Source of the DNA: Myoxocephalus aenaeus
Lineage: Eukaryota > Chordata > Actinopteri > Perciformes > Cottidae
Assembly: GCA_038501785.1 (NCBI GenBank)
Contig: JBAMJR010000032.1
Span: forward strand, 1,941,001 to 2,005,000
Length of the DNA stretch: 64,000 nucleotides
Direction of reading: 5' to 3'
Positions 1 to 10,866 of this stretch are shown here, in pieces. The translations under genes and the position numbers were made by a program. The notes under the pieces are model-generated. The model ran no database searches, was not told the origin of the DNA, and was given only the letters and a program-made list of their open reading frames with translations. Position 1 is the first letter of the stretch; each line of letters begins with the position of its first letter.

Positions 1-146
1 TGTTTGAAGCTTTATTATTTCTTATATGATCTTAAATACAAGCACTCCAGATGATAGAAATGGTGACATTAGAATGACAATAAATAACTAAACATGGACC
101 ATGAAGCTCAGGCTGTGCAGTGACCTCATGTAGTCCAGTTCAGCAT

Positions 147-616
147 AGTTCCAATTTTAGTATATTGATCTTCTCTGTAGCGGACGTTCATAAATATTTT
201 AATAAATTTCAGTAAAACATTTGACTTGTGTTCAACTGTATTAATACATAAAGTTGAAAATTATAAGTCAAAATATACATAGTATTGTTAAAAACAAAAC
301 TATCATGAAAAATCATAATAATAAAATCAAAAAGCAGTAATAAGGAACGCGTCACGAATTTGCGTGTCTTCCTAGAGGGGCCATGGTAATCTTCTCTGTA
401 TTGTTCCAATTTTAGTATATGCGCTATTGATCTCTGTATCTGAAATTCATATATATTTTTGTTAATTTCAGTAAAACATTGGACTTATGTTCAACTCTAG
501 TAATAATACATATATAGTTCAAAATTCTAAACTATCATGAATTAAAAAAAAAAAATCATAATAAAAAAAACAGCAATAAGGAACGAGTCATGAATTTGAG
601 TGTCTCCCTAGAGTGG
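147..616 (-). repeat. Tandem repeat built on U6 snRNA sequence
   Basis: Two imperfect units of roughly 230 bp follow each other (about 147-400 and 405-616). Each carries U6 snRNA-like sequence read on the minus strand plus an AT-rich spacer containing TTTCAGTAAAACATT. The U6 central segment appears at 147-180 and again in a longer form at 341-425, and the U6 3' part recurs at 575-616. Runs of A on the plus strand (329-333, 542-555, 563-570) would read as T-runs after the U6 3' end. The duplication included U6 and the spacer together, so it followed the original U6 insertion. Confidence 0.7.
341..425 (-). pseudogene. U6 snRNA pseudogene, 5' stem missing
   Basis: On the minus strand this reads from GCGCATATACTAAAATTGG through the ATACAGAGA box to the 3' region GCAAATTCGTGACGCGTTCC, followed by a T-run. 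That is the order of a U6 spliceosomal RNA. The 5' stem-loop (about the first 16 nt) is absent. The catalytic AGC triad reads ACC (GATTACCATGG), and the internal stem-loop region is shortened. A functional U6 keeps the AGC triad, so this is a pseudogene or retro-inserted fragment. No snRNA promoter elements were recognised upstream. Confidence 0.8.
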
Positions 617-2580
617 TATGTTGCCCCCGCCATAGTCACGGACCGGTCCCAGATGTGGGGACACTCGGTCCTCCGCTCAGCCAGGGAGTGTTTCTGCTAG
701 AAGTCAGACCCACTCGGCAGAACAGTGACTCACTGAGAAGAGTATGCATCTTCCATGTATTCCTTGGAAGAACCATTTGAGAAGAGTTCTTTATTGAATC
801 ATTTGGGTCCAAAAAAAAAAAACTTTACAACTTTTTAGTGAGAGAAACAACAGCAAAAAGGTTATTTGAGGCATGTTATGGGTTCTTTGCTTCTGATTGT
901 TGAACCATGAGGATTCATGGTTGGAGTTTTTATTTTCAGACTTGTGTTCAACTAAAATCCAGCATCTCAGTCTAACATGAGGTCTGCGTTCAGTGTCTGA
1001 GCGTCCATGCCTCCGTCTTTAACCCTAAAGAAAGGACAACGGCTCCCTGTGATTGGATGAGGAGACGAACCAAGCTGCTCTCAGGTCTTCATCAGGAGAC
1101 AACAGCTGATCTGAATCAACTCACCTCAGAGAACTGAGACGAGCAGCTGGAATTAATGAGAGAAACCAACTCCAACTATTTAGGTTCTATAAATAATTCT
1201 AGGAAAAGAATACTGTGAAAGAATGTAAAAACAACGTCAATGTGTTAGCATAAAAACCCAAAGAAAAATCTATCAGACTTTATTTGTTTTACACTTTAAA
1301 TGTGACAAAGTACTTCTCACAATATAAATAATAAAATAAATCTGCCAATTCAATAAGACCGTTATGAACCAATATCAGACATTAAAATCTATTCAAACAG
1401 ATAGCCACTGCAGATACTTTAATATTGGTGGGCTCTCTTTCTGGTACAGGTCAATAATTCTAATTGAAATATATTTATTACAAGAAGACCAGAAAGTCGA
1501 GCAGTGCAGAATTTAATCCTGCAGGTCATAAAGCTTTAAAGTCTCTGTGTTGACCTGAGAGAGAAACGCTGTTATGTGTTCACGTTGTTAAAATGATCAC
1601 GTGTTCACGTTGTTAAGATCTTCACATTGTTAAGATCTTTCCATTGTTACGATCTTTCCATTGTTACGATCTTTCCATTGTTACGTGTTCACGTTGTTAA
1701 CTACAGCGTCCCCATTTGGCAGAATTCTTCATCACTCTTCCTCACTCTTAAAGTCCTCGTACTCCCATGACTCGATACCAAAGCCACTGAGCAAAAAAAA
1801 TAAACTGCACAGCCTGGCCTTATAAGTCAATTCAACCATCAATATTAACAAACCATAAATATGACTCGAGAGGACTTGAAAGTGAGAGAGAGAGAGAGCT
1901 CCCCATGTTATCAAAATATGAATTTTCACATCCCTAGCTTGATGCTACACATGATTGGCACACCTTTCTGGAAAGTTTATGACAGAATCCAAATCATTGT
2001 CAGACAAAGCATCAGCAAGATATCAACCACAGTCCAGCCCAAAAAACTGAAATATGACTTACTTATGGATGAAACAATATTCCACACGGCCTTGCTTGGT
2101 ATGTATTGGAGCATCTGCTTGAGCAGAGCCCCTCTGTTGTGGAACCAGAGGCGTACAAGGTCCAGGAAGAAAGCTAGGGCATTTTGGCTTTCAGCAGACC
2201 TAAACCTACGGTACACGAAATGTGCACTAAATTAATTACCGCAAATATTTAACTTCACTTAGTCAAACTTTGCAGAGATACTGTTACCACATAGTGCTAT
2301 ATTATAGTAGGGTGGGGGGATGATATGCATAATTAAAAAGAGAAAATACATTCTGGAGGTTTTTAGTTTTTCTGAATATTTTTGTGTTTTTTCTTTCCTG
2401 TGTTCTATCATCAACCAATAAACCAGTAACACATACACTGCTATATGAACCTCTTAACTAGACTCACAAGTGTTTTCTGTATTTTATACCTTTTGAAATT
2501 ATTCAAATAGCCTTTGTGGTTGAGGAGATATTCTGTATTTTGTATGGGTATGCAAAACCATTTGGAATTTTGGAGAAAAA
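613..2580. repeat. Left arm of large inverted repeat
   Basis: This stretch matches the reverse complement of about 7790-9487 over most of its length. Shared blocks include the outer end (GTGGTATGTTGCCCCC), the segment around 740-840, the 956-1560 block (ATGAGGTCTGCGTTCAG, GAGACGAACCAAGCTGCTCT) and the exon-like block 1977-2240. About 130 bp around 1730-1860 is missing from the right arm but present in a third copy at 5998-6131. The arms could be very long terminal inverted repeats of one DNA element, or two head-to-head copies of one element. The sequence alone does not decide this. Confidence 0.75.
1977..2216 (-). pseudogene. Exon-like fragment of unrecognised protein (left-arm copy)
   Basis: The minus strand encodes a segment with motifs RFRSAESQNALAFFLDLVR and LWFHNRGALLKQMLQYIPSK, also present in the right arm at 8071-8225. 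In both copies a GTAAGT-type donor follows the SSI residues and a CAG/TAG-type acceptor precedes the start, so it looks like an internal exon with its introns. The same repeat unit also carries an acidic C-terminal tail (SWEYEDFKSEEE, minus strand, stop at 1732). I do not recognise the protein. It may be an exon of the element's own gene or a captured host exon. Confidence 0.5.
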
Positions 2581-2689
2581 TGGCTGGGGGCTTAATCGAG
2601 GTTTAAAAGTTAAGATGATCACGTTGTTAAGATGATCATGTTGTTACGTGTTCACGTTGTTAAGATGATCATGTTGTTACGTGTTGGAA

Positions 2690-4600
2690 ATAATGACCCT
2701 GAGAGCCAATGAGCTGTGTATCATCTCCAATAAACGGCTTCAGCCAGCAACGGCTTAGCACATGCGCAATTACATTTTCAGTCTGTCTGGACGCAAAGTG
2801 AAGTCTCCTCTGCTCTGACTACAGCTGGGACTGCTGCACAAGGCTCCTGTGAAACTGAGACTGCTCACGGCAGCACCCGCTGCTCGCTGAGGACAGTAAC
2901 TGCAGAACAAAATGTGCTTTCACGCCAGATTTAGCGCCAAGTTGGCAACACTGAGGTTGAGGCCAAACCACCTCTGTCTTTATAGTGGACCCTCCCCCAC
3001 CACCTCCTCACTTCACCTTTTCCCCTCCTCTTCTCCTGCAGCCAGTCCTCCACACTTTGGCCACCTGAGGAGCTCTGGCAGAAGTGGAACACAGTTTTTT
3101 ACTTTTAGCTGTCTCTGATGGTGCAGTAGCTCATCTGATCTGAGCTTCTGCGAGAGAGCAGCTGTGGAGGGAGGCGACACAGCAGGATGTGCACAAGCGA
3201 CTTTTTCTGGTGTTATTGCAGACTTTTGGAGACTGATGTGGGTGCTGCTGTGAGCAGTCTCTATTTCGCGCAGCAGTTAATATAATAATTAATATGTATA
3301 TCTTTTTATATATTATATATATTCTTAATATGTAATTATTAATTGTAATTAACAATTAATGAATATGTATTTTATATATGTACTTATATATTTATATAGA
3401 TACACATATAATTGCAATCAATTCGGTCAAAAGTAAAAAGACACCGCTGAAGTTCAAAGTAAAAGATAAATTAAAACATTAAGTTATGAATCGTAACCTT
3501 TCCCTCCGTTAAACTGATGTAACGTTACTGTGAATAAATAATAAACTAATAAAGATTGCTCGTTAGATCCTCAAAACAGAATTATATCTCATGTTTAACT
3601 GCTATGGAGAAATCGGAGCCAGCGGATCATTTCTAAAAGTCCTGCCGGGATCAGGCTGCTCTCGGTGGGCAGCACAGCGCTGACGGCCCGGTGTTGCGGG
3701 ACTCACGGTCCCTCAGCAGGAACTCAACTGGTCGCCATATCTTTTTAAGTAGGGTGAATCTTGAATAACCGATCACAGATTTGATGCTTAAACAACTAAC
3801 TTCTCGCCTGAAAACATCCTAAAAGTACATGTTGTGACTCAACAACAGTAGTATTCAGAGAACGTCAACTTTCAGTTATGAGTTTTCTCATCAAGTACAG
3901 AGAAGAACGCGTATTGAGAAACGGCCGCTGGAGACATCTTAACGCTGATTGGCCAAGACTCATCAAAGATCTTCTATTATGAAGATCACGACCACTCCAA
4001 TCTCAGAAACGCTGGCCGGCCAGTCATATATTTTGATTTCAAAACAGTGAATTTCACCGAAAGGTGACAAGTTTGCAGGTATGCAAAAAGGAGGACAAAT
4101 ACGCGTCCGGTTTGATGCTGCGCCGGACGCCGGACAGGGCATTGAAAATCCAGACGTCCGGCCTAAATCCGGACGTCTGGTCACCCTATCCGTAGCCGCA
4201 CACAGCTCAGTGAATTTCACCAACTCCTCCAGGAACTGCGTCTGGCTTATCTCCGTAAATACCGTTTCCTTCATCCACCATGGAAATAACCACTAGTTCT
4301 GCTTTATACTTCTTGTGTAAACTCCACATACGTCGGAACATCAAACTCCATGGTGTCTGGGTTCATAATATTATCCGTAGTCCCACAACAGCGTCTGAAT
4401 GACGGCCGCTACCAGCGCTGGTTCAGGTGGAGCAGCAGCAGCAGCAGTTTGATTCAGCGACGGCGGTGTTGACGGGCGGAGCTTCTCAATGCTGATTTTC
4501 AACGCTGATTGGCTCAGAGTTTGGCCGGAGTTGGGATATTTCAACTCGCGTCCTTCGCTCTGTTCGCCCTGCGTCAAACGCGCTGAAGATCAGTGACTCA
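2690..4600. other. No recognisable gene; patchy old repeats
   Basis: Moderately GC-rich patches (2700-3260, 3620-3760, 4080-4250, 4370-4580) alternate with AT-rich DNA. Open frames here are short and show no motif I recognise. The CCGGACGTCTGGTCACCCTA segment near 4170 resembles the end of a widespread fish interspersed repeat, but no partner end was found. Nothing firm to annotate. Confidence 0.4.
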
Positions 4601-4629
4601 AGTCTCTCAGCACCTCTAACAACTGGCAG

Positions 4630-5030
4630 AGAGGTTTTATGAATACTTTACTAAGGATCCCAGTGATGGACACATGTGGATTTTGGACACATTTTCAGTG
4701 GATCCCACTGAAAATGATGTTGCTTTGCCCACAGATCTGGAATCCCAGCTTCTGGAAGTTTCCACCGACAGCACTCTAAAGTTGCAATGGGGCAAACAGG
4801 ACCTGGGCTACTTCTGGATTGCTGTCTCAAAGGACTACCCATCTCTAGCACCGAGGGCTGTGAAACTCCTTCTCCCATTCACGACTACATACCTGTGTGA
4901 ATCAGGATTCTCCATTGTGGCCACAACTAAGACCAAAGCCCGAAACCGAGGCTACTCTGAGAGTGAGCCTTTCCCCCATTCCAGCCAGACTGGATCTGAT
5001 CGTGTCTGAGAGGCAGGCCCAAGTGTCTCT
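4630..5030 (+). pseudogene. hAT transposase C-terminal fragment (ZBED5/FAM200-like)
   Basis: The translated sequence contains the hAT C-terminal dimerisation signature: DLGYFWIAVSKDYPSLAPRA, then LLLPFTTTYLCESGFS and TKTKARNR. This is typical of Buster/ZBED5-like transposases and their domesticated relatives. The reading frame breaks near 4948. The family's expected ending (around RLDLIVSERQAQ) continues in the next frame. Only the last 130 or so residues remain; the DNA-binding and most of the catalytic region are absent. It is a decayed transposon remnant lying between the arms of the large inverted repeat. Confidence 0.8.
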
Positions 5031-5058
5031 GTTGGGAAGATAACTGTCCTTGGTAGTG

Positions 5059-5541
5059 CTGTGACGGTTTGGTATTGTGGGGATGTTTCAGGTCCGATCT
5101 TACTTATCTTATCTGTGACACAAGGTGTTTGCTTATCCTCTAAGAGTTTCACACACAACCAAGGCAACATATTCATGTCCTGGGGTCTTGCAGAGGAGCC
5201 CCAGAGGGGGTTGCTCTCGCAGGAACTTCGAGGTAAAGAAGAGGACACATTCTTCCAATGCTGCGGAAGAGAGGACACCACCACAGAAAGACAATCAAGA
5301 TCTAATCCAAAAAAACATGGGTGGGGGCATGGTCAAGACGGGCAAAGCCCCCACTACCCCCCCCCCCCCCTCCTGCCATGAAGTGTTTGGCACAGGGTAT
5401 AAAGGACAGAAGCAGAGACGAGACCTTTGAGTAGAAACTTGGAAATATGACTTAAGCGTGATTTCAACTCTGCTCCTTCTTGCAAGAATAAATTACCTGA
5501 ATAATAATTTTACACTTGATGTCGAGTAGAATGTTTCTAAC
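5059..5541 (+). repeat. Probable solo LTR of a retroviral-type element
   Basis: The segment begins TGTGACGG and ends TTTCTAACA. It contains a TATAAAGG box (5398-5405) and an AATAAA polyadenylation signal about 85 bp downstream (5487-5492), followed by a T-rich U5-like stretch. Signal spacing fits a gammaretrovirus-like U3-R-U5 arrangement. No internal retroviral genes and no clear target duplication were seen, so the borders are approximate. A C-run lies at about 5360-5371. Confidence 0.4.
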
Positions 5542-5593
5542 AGTCTCATTAGGAGGGGAACATAAAAAGGGAGTTGTAGCTTGTCAAAAATGT

Positions 5594-5975
5594 ACTGTTG
5601 ACTGTTATTGTTCATTTGTCACGATATGAAGAGCAACTGCTGGTTCTGTGACGCCAAAATATAGACTGCTGAAGCATTAGTCAAAGTAATTTGAAGATTA
5701 TATGGCTATATTTTCATTTGCACTTTATTTATAGTTTATTTAATTTGAAACTTATTATTTTGAATGTATTTATTTTATTAACACATTTAATTAATCAATT
5801 CCTATTTTTTATTTTATTATTAGTTTTATTATATTTATTGTGGAAATCTTTATTACTTAGTAAATATTATTTACTGTTTAGTACTTATTTATAATACTTG
5901 TTTTGATTTCTTTGACGGGTCTCTTATTTGCACTTTTCTGTTTCTGCTACAAGACTAATCAAAGATTTATTGTAA
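5594..5975 (+). repeat. LINE 3'-tail-like direct repeat, copy 1
   Basis: Matches 6806-7160 in the same orientation from GTTCATTTGTCACGATATG to the end TGCACTTTTCTGTTTCTGC. The AT-rich body ends in a tail of the type seen at 3' ends of fish L2-like LINEs (ATTAATAAAGGATTTCTTATC in the better copy). No coding part is left. Confidence 0.55.
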
Positions 5976-6034
5976 AATTGACATATGCTCTTGTAAGGCC
6001 AGGCTGTGCAGTTTGTTTTGCTATGTCACATCAG

Positions 6035-6131
6035 TGGCTTTGGTATCAATTCATGGGAGTACGAGGACTTTGAAAGTGAGGAAGACCTCCTGATGAAGAA
6101 TTCTGCCTCCATTTTTGGGGGGGGCGCTTGA
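6035..6131 (+). pseudogene. C-terminal exon tail linked to the repeat unit
   Basis: Downstream of an acceptor-like TGTCACATCAG, an open frame reads GFGINSWEYEDFESEEDL and continues to a stop (TGA at 6129-6131). The left arm has the same tail on its minus strand (SWEYEDFKSEEE, ending at 1732) with an earlier stop. The acidic tail recurs with conservative changes, so it probably belonged to the same gene as the RFRSAESQ exon. Family not recognised. Confidence 0.4.
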
Positions 6132-6297
6132 GTTAACAACGTGAACACGTAACAATGTGATCATCTTAACAACGTGAACACGTAACAACGTGAAGATTTT
6201 AACACAATGTGATCATCTTAACAACGTGAACACGTAACAATGTGAAGATCTTAACACAACGTGATCATTTTAACAACGTGAACACGTAACAGCGTTT
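6130..6297. repeat. Degenerate short tandem repeat AACAACGTGAACACGT
   Basis: Short units alternating between AACAACGTGAACACGT and AACAATGTGATCATCTT are repeated with many variants. The same family occurs at 8397-8550 in the right arm and, as the complement, at about 1570-1700 and 2605-2685 in the left arm. It is a shared internal feature of the inverted-repeat unit. Confidence 0.75.
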
Positions 6298-6805
6298 CTC
6301 TCTCAGGTCAACACAGAGACTTTAAAGCTTTATGACCTGCAGGATTAAATTCTGCACTGCTCGACTTTCTGGTCTTCATGTAATAAATATATTTCAATTA
6401 GAAATATTGACCTGTACCAGAAAGAGAGCCCACCAATATTAAAGTCTCTGCAGCGGCTTTCTGTTTGAATTGATTTTTGGATGTTGTGATATTGGTTCAT
6501 AACTGTCTTAAAGGTCTTTTTTAAAAGATTTTTCTTTGTGTTGTTATGCTAACGTGTTGACGTTGTTTATTACATTCTTTCACAGAATTCTTTTTCTATA
6601 ATTATTTATAGAACCTAAATAGTTGGAGTTGGTTTCTCTCATTAATTCCAGCTGCACGTCTCAGTTCTCTGAGGCGAGTTAGTAGCTTGATTTGTTCAAT
6701 GAATGCCTGTTTGGCGTCTTTTTGTATGTGCAGGTTTACATACAGATAATAAAGAAATATCTTTGTGACGATCACATTGTTAAACAATAGAAGCATTTAA
6801 AATCT

Positions 6806-7160
6806 GTCATTGTGACTGTTCATTTGTCACGATATGAAGAGCAACTGCTGGTTCTGTGATGACAAAATATAGACTGCTGAATCATTAGTCAAATTAATTT
6901 GAAGATTATATGGCTATTTTCATTTGCACTTTATTTAATTTGAAACTTATTATTTTGAATGCATTTATTTTATTAACACTTTATTTATCAAATTCCCTTT
7001 TATTATATTTATTGTGGAAATCTTTATTACTTAGTAAATATTTTTGACTGTTTATTACTTATTTATAATACTTGTTTTGATTTCTTTGACGGTCTCTTGT
7101 TTGCACTTTTCCGTTTCTGCTACAGGATTAATAAAGGATTTCTTATCTTATTTTATGTAA
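6806..7160 (+). repeat. LINE 3'-tail-like direct repeat, copy 2
   Basis: Second copy of the 5594-5975 repeat, separated from it by the third copy of the inverted-repeat unit. The tail CTACAGGATTAATAAAGG is typical of LINE 3' ends. A deletion of about 25 bp relative to copy 1 lies near 6920. Confidence 0.55.
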
Positions 7161-7789
7161 GTCCAACCATGATGTTTTTCAACCTAAATTAGTGGTTTTG
7201 TGTCCTAAACCCAAGTTTATTGGTTTATTTTCACGTGGTCCCGACTGGCAGAAAATAAAATTGTGTCACTGGCAAAAAAGATTACAACTTTAAACTGTCA
7301 GACTCACACACAAAGCAAAGAGACGACTCAAGAGAACAGGTTTGTTTCTGCAGAGACTCACAGGGTGCATCCCGAGTCTCTTAACTGCATCCCTGTTTCC
7401 CTCATTTGTGTCTTAGTCCCTCCCACCAGGGATGCATGGAGAGACGCAAGGAAACCATGAGGAGAGAGGGAACTAAGAAATATGTTTTAAGATAAATGAG
7501 ACTCCCTTTCCTCTGAACAACACGTGAAGTGACGTTGGTTTCTGATGACTGCGGCCGCTGATCATATAATAGCTATAACTTTGTGATTCTGTTTAGGCCA
7601 TCAGAGAAGGCTTAGCTGGCCCTGACAGCCCACCACTGCTGTGTGGTATTTATACCGTGTTCTGCATCCTGCTTATACGTGCAGTGCCGATTTCTACCGG
7701 CGGAATGCGTTTGTCTTATATATTAAGTATTTACGTCTGTATGTTTTGAAATTCTGATTGTGACATCATTATAAAATAACCCCATTTTG
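7161..7789. other. No gene seen
   Basis: AT-rich start, then mixed sequence with an imperfect short palindrome around 7370-7450 (GTGCATCCCGAGTC, CCACCAGGGATGCATGG). No open frame with recognisable motifs. Confidence 0.4.
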
Positions 7790-9487
7790 TCCCCACCGGG
7801 TTCAAAATCATTTCAAAAAGGTATAAAATACAGAAAACACTTGTGAGACCAGTTAAAAGGTTCATATAGCAGTATATGTGTTAATGGTTTATTGGTTGAT
7901 GATAGAACACAGGAAAGAAAGGAAAATTCCAGGATGTATTTTCTCTTTTTAATTATGCATATCATCGCTTTTATCACATATTAGCACTATGTGGTAACAG
8001 TATCTCTGCAAAGTTTGACTTTGATTAAGTGAAGTTAAATATTTGTAGTAATTAATTTAGTGCACATTTCGTGTACCGTAGGTTTAGGTCTGCTGAAAGC
8101 CAAAATTCCCTAGCTTTCTTCCTGGACCTTGTACGCCTCTGGTTCCACAACAGAGGGGCTCTGCTCAAGCAGATGCACCAATACATACCAAGCAAGGCCG
8201 TGTGGAATATTGTTTCATCAATAAGTAAGTCATATTTCAGTTTTTTGGCTGGAATGTGGTTGATATCTTGCTGAGGCTTTGTCTGACAGTGGATTTGGAT
8301 TCTGTAGGTCAATAGTTGCCACACACAATCATGTGTGGCATCAAGCTAGGTATATGAATATTTATATTTTCATAACTTGTGGAGTCCTCTCGAGTCACAA
8401 TGTGATCATCTTAACAACGTGATCATCTTAACAACGTGAACACGTAACAACGTGAAGATTTTAACACAATGTGATCATCTTAACAACGTGAACACGTAAC
8501 AATGTGATCATCTTAACAACGTGATCATTTTAACAGTGTGAACACATAACAGCGTTTCTCTCTCAGGTCAACACAGAGACTTTAAAGCCTTTATGACCTG
8601 CAGGATTAAATTCTGCACTGCTCGACTTTCTGGTTTTCTTGTAATAAATATATTTCAATTAGAATTATTGACCTGTACCAGAAAGAGAGCCCACCAATAT
8701 TAAAGTATCTGCAGTGGCTATCTGTTTGAATAGATTTTAATGTTCTGATATTGGTTCATAACGGTCTTATTAAATTGGCAGATTTATTTTATTATTTATA
8801 TTGTGAGAAGTACTTTGTCACATTTAAAGTGTAAAACAAATAAAGTCTGATAGATTTTTCTTTGGGTTTTTATGCTAACACATTGACGTTGTTTTTACAT
8901 TCTTTCACAGTATTATTTTCCTAGAATTATTTATGGAACCTAAATAGTTGGAGTTGGTTTCTCTCATTAATTCCAGCTGCTCGTCTCAGTTCTCTGAGGT
9001 GAGTTGATTCAGATCAGCTGTTGTCTCCTGATGAAGACCTGAGAGCAGCTTGGTTCGTCTCCTCAGCCAATCAGAGGGAGCCGTTGTCCTTTCTTTAGGG
9101 TTAAAGAGGGGGAGGCGTGGACGCTCAGACACTGAACGCAGACCTCATGTTAGACTGAGATGCTGGATTTTAGTTCAACACAAGTCTGAAAATAAAACCC
9201 CAAGAAAAAGCACCAAAATGTCTTTAAAAAAAAATCCCATTTAAATAGAACCTGGAGATAAACGGGATAATTCCTCATGGTTCAACCTTTTTGTCGTTTC
9301 TCTCACTAAAAAGTTGTGAAGTTATTTTTGGACCCAAATGGTTCAATAAAGAACTCTTCTCAAATGGTTCTTCCAAGGAATACATGGAAGATGCATACTC
9401 TTCTCCGTGACCCACTGCTCCACTGTTCTTCCGAGTGGGTCCGAATTCTGGCAGAAGCTCTTTTGAGGGGGGGCAACGTACCACTTA
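7790..9487. repeat. Right arm of large inverted repeat
   Basis: Reverse-complement partner of 613-2580. It ends in GGGGGCAACGTACCAC, one mismatch from the complement of the left outer end. It contains the exon-like segment at 8071-8225, the short repeats at 8397-8550 and the conserved 8540-9180 block. Small differences from the left arm are spread throughout, so the copies are not freshly duplicated. Confidence 0.75.
8071..8225 (+). pseudogene. Exon-like fragment of unrecognised protein (right-arm copy)
   Basis: Carries the same open segment as the minus-strand copy at 1977-2216 with only a few substitutions (for example QMHQYIPSK for QMLQYIPSK). It is flanked by an acceptor-like GTACCGTAG and a donor-like ATAAGTAAGT. 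Both copies are conserved at protein level and keep splice-like borders, which suggests a real exon in the ancestral unit. No start codon or promoter could be assigned and the family is unknown to me. Confidence 0.5.
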
Positions 9488-9537
9488 GCAATTTGCATTA
9501 TATATTTTTTTGCTTCAGCCGCAAAATGGTGGTCCTG

Positions 9538-9562
9538 CCCCCCCCCCCCCCCCCCCCCCCCC
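9538..9562. repeat. Poly-C run of 25 bases
   Basis: Uninterrupted C-run directly outside the right arm of the large inverted repeat. Homopolymers of this length are unstable and prone to sequencing error. A similar shorter C-run sits at about 5360-5371. Confidence 0.9.
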
Positions 9563-9564
9563 TC

Positions 9565-10866
9565 CTCTGTCCTTCAGCCAGTCCTCCAGAGTCTCCCCAT
9601 CCTCTGCTGTGGCTTCACAGTAAACAGACCCCTTGTATGGGAAGTGTTTCTGCACCCGCAAGGTCTTATTAGATCTCTCCAACTGGGGAGTGGAGCAGGA
9701 CCTGCTCTGGCTGGAGGTCCCTGGTGCGTCGGAGTCTGACTCAGGCTGCAGTCGAATAGTCCTTTTTGGTTAGGAACCTTCATAACTTGAGTGACATGAC
9801 CCGGAAGTGCCTAAGTGGCCGCCATGATAAGTGCCGGTTGAATTCTCTAAAAGGAAAGGAGCTTCATGCTTCCTAACTTGGCTCCTTTAGCATAGGAACC
9901 ACTGGAACTGCCTTTACGAAAGGAAATAGTGGTGGAACCACTTCACTATTTATATATCTGACTTTTACTTCACTACATTTTGCAAAGAAAACTGGTACTT
10001 TTACTCCGCTACATTTCCCCTGAAACCTTCGTTACTCGCTACAAAATCAAATCTATCTTTAGAAAAATTAATCATGAGACTAACATCAGGGACTCTGGTG
10101 GAACACAGACTCCACGCAAGCAGGTTTGGAGAATCACAATAGTATGCATTTGCCCTCTACATCCTCTAGTCCAGCGGTCCCAAACCTTTTATTGTGCCAC
10201 GGACTGGTTACGTATTAAACAAAATTTTCTTCTCTGGGTGACGGGACAACGACATCCGACGTGTTCTTTATGTCCCGTCTACTCCGTAACTTGGAACCCG
10301 CTGCACAAAGACAGGATGTTGACATGGAAGCAGGTTTTCGTGCTTTATTGGCAATCTCAGGATACTTTGCCTTGGTTTTAATCCAGAACACCGGCAAAGT
10401 TGAAACTGACTTAAATTTAATTTTTAAGGTAACGTATCACGTACCCTCCTGACATCTGTCTGAGGTTCCGCACAGATGGATGTATCCGGTCATTTTTCAA
10501 AATGATAAATCTTTCTGGCCTGGAGTGTTTTTTTTTTTTTTTTATATCTACGGTACCAAGAGATCCACGGATCGGGCGTAATGATAAGTTCATAGTAGAT
10601 GCAAAAGTATACTTCTGTACAACATATAATGTTGAACATTGTTGCTCCTGGCTGGATCACAGCCAACCCAATTCTTTTCAACTCCTGGTCCTTGGTCACG
10701 GTGGCCACAGCACAAAAAATTCTGACCCTTTGCTTTTTTATTTTTATTTTTAATTAACAGCATTTACTTGTACTTTTAATACTTAAGTACAGAAAATATC
10801 AGATACTTTAAGACTTTTACTCAAGTATTCTAATAGGTGACTTACTTTTACTTGAGTCATTTTCCA
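9565..10866. other. Patchwork of non-coding interspersed repeats
   Basis: TACTTTTACT-rich sequence typical of a common fish repeat occurs at 9957-10030 and 10755-10866. The two parts look like one repeat split by younger insertions. Inside, 10170-10240 begins GCGGTCCCAAACCTTTTATT followed by GCCACGGACTGG, the consensus-like start of a non-autonomous hAT. Open frames around 10261-10452 show no family I recognise. Confidence 0.4.

Larger units (their letters stand above)
5998..6700 (+). repeat. Third partial copy of the inverted-repeat unit
   Basis: Starts with GCCAGGCTGTGCAGTTT, matching the complement of the left arm near 1820. It runs through the exon tail (6035-6131), the AACAACGTGAACACGT repeats and the block from GCGTTTCTCTCTCAGG to CTCAGTTCTCTGAGG. 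It lies in the orientation of the right arm. It is truncated after about 6700, where the sequence changes. Confidence 0.7.

Noticed and set aside
341..425. A functional U6 snRNA gene
   Set aside because: The 5' stem is missing, the AGC triad is mutated and no upstream snRNA promoter elements were seen.
2912..3355. Short Ser/Pro-rich frames that could suggest a small gene
   Set aside because: No splice sites, conservation or recognisable motif; composition follows a local GC-rich repeat patch.
5059..5541. A full endogenous retrovirus
   Set aside because: Only an LTR-like segment is present; no gag, pol or env motifs flank it.
10261..10452. Possible small protein (DVDMEAGFRALLAISGYFALVL)
   Set aside because: It lies inside a non-autonomous hAT-like repeat region, has no recognised relatives and no gene signals.
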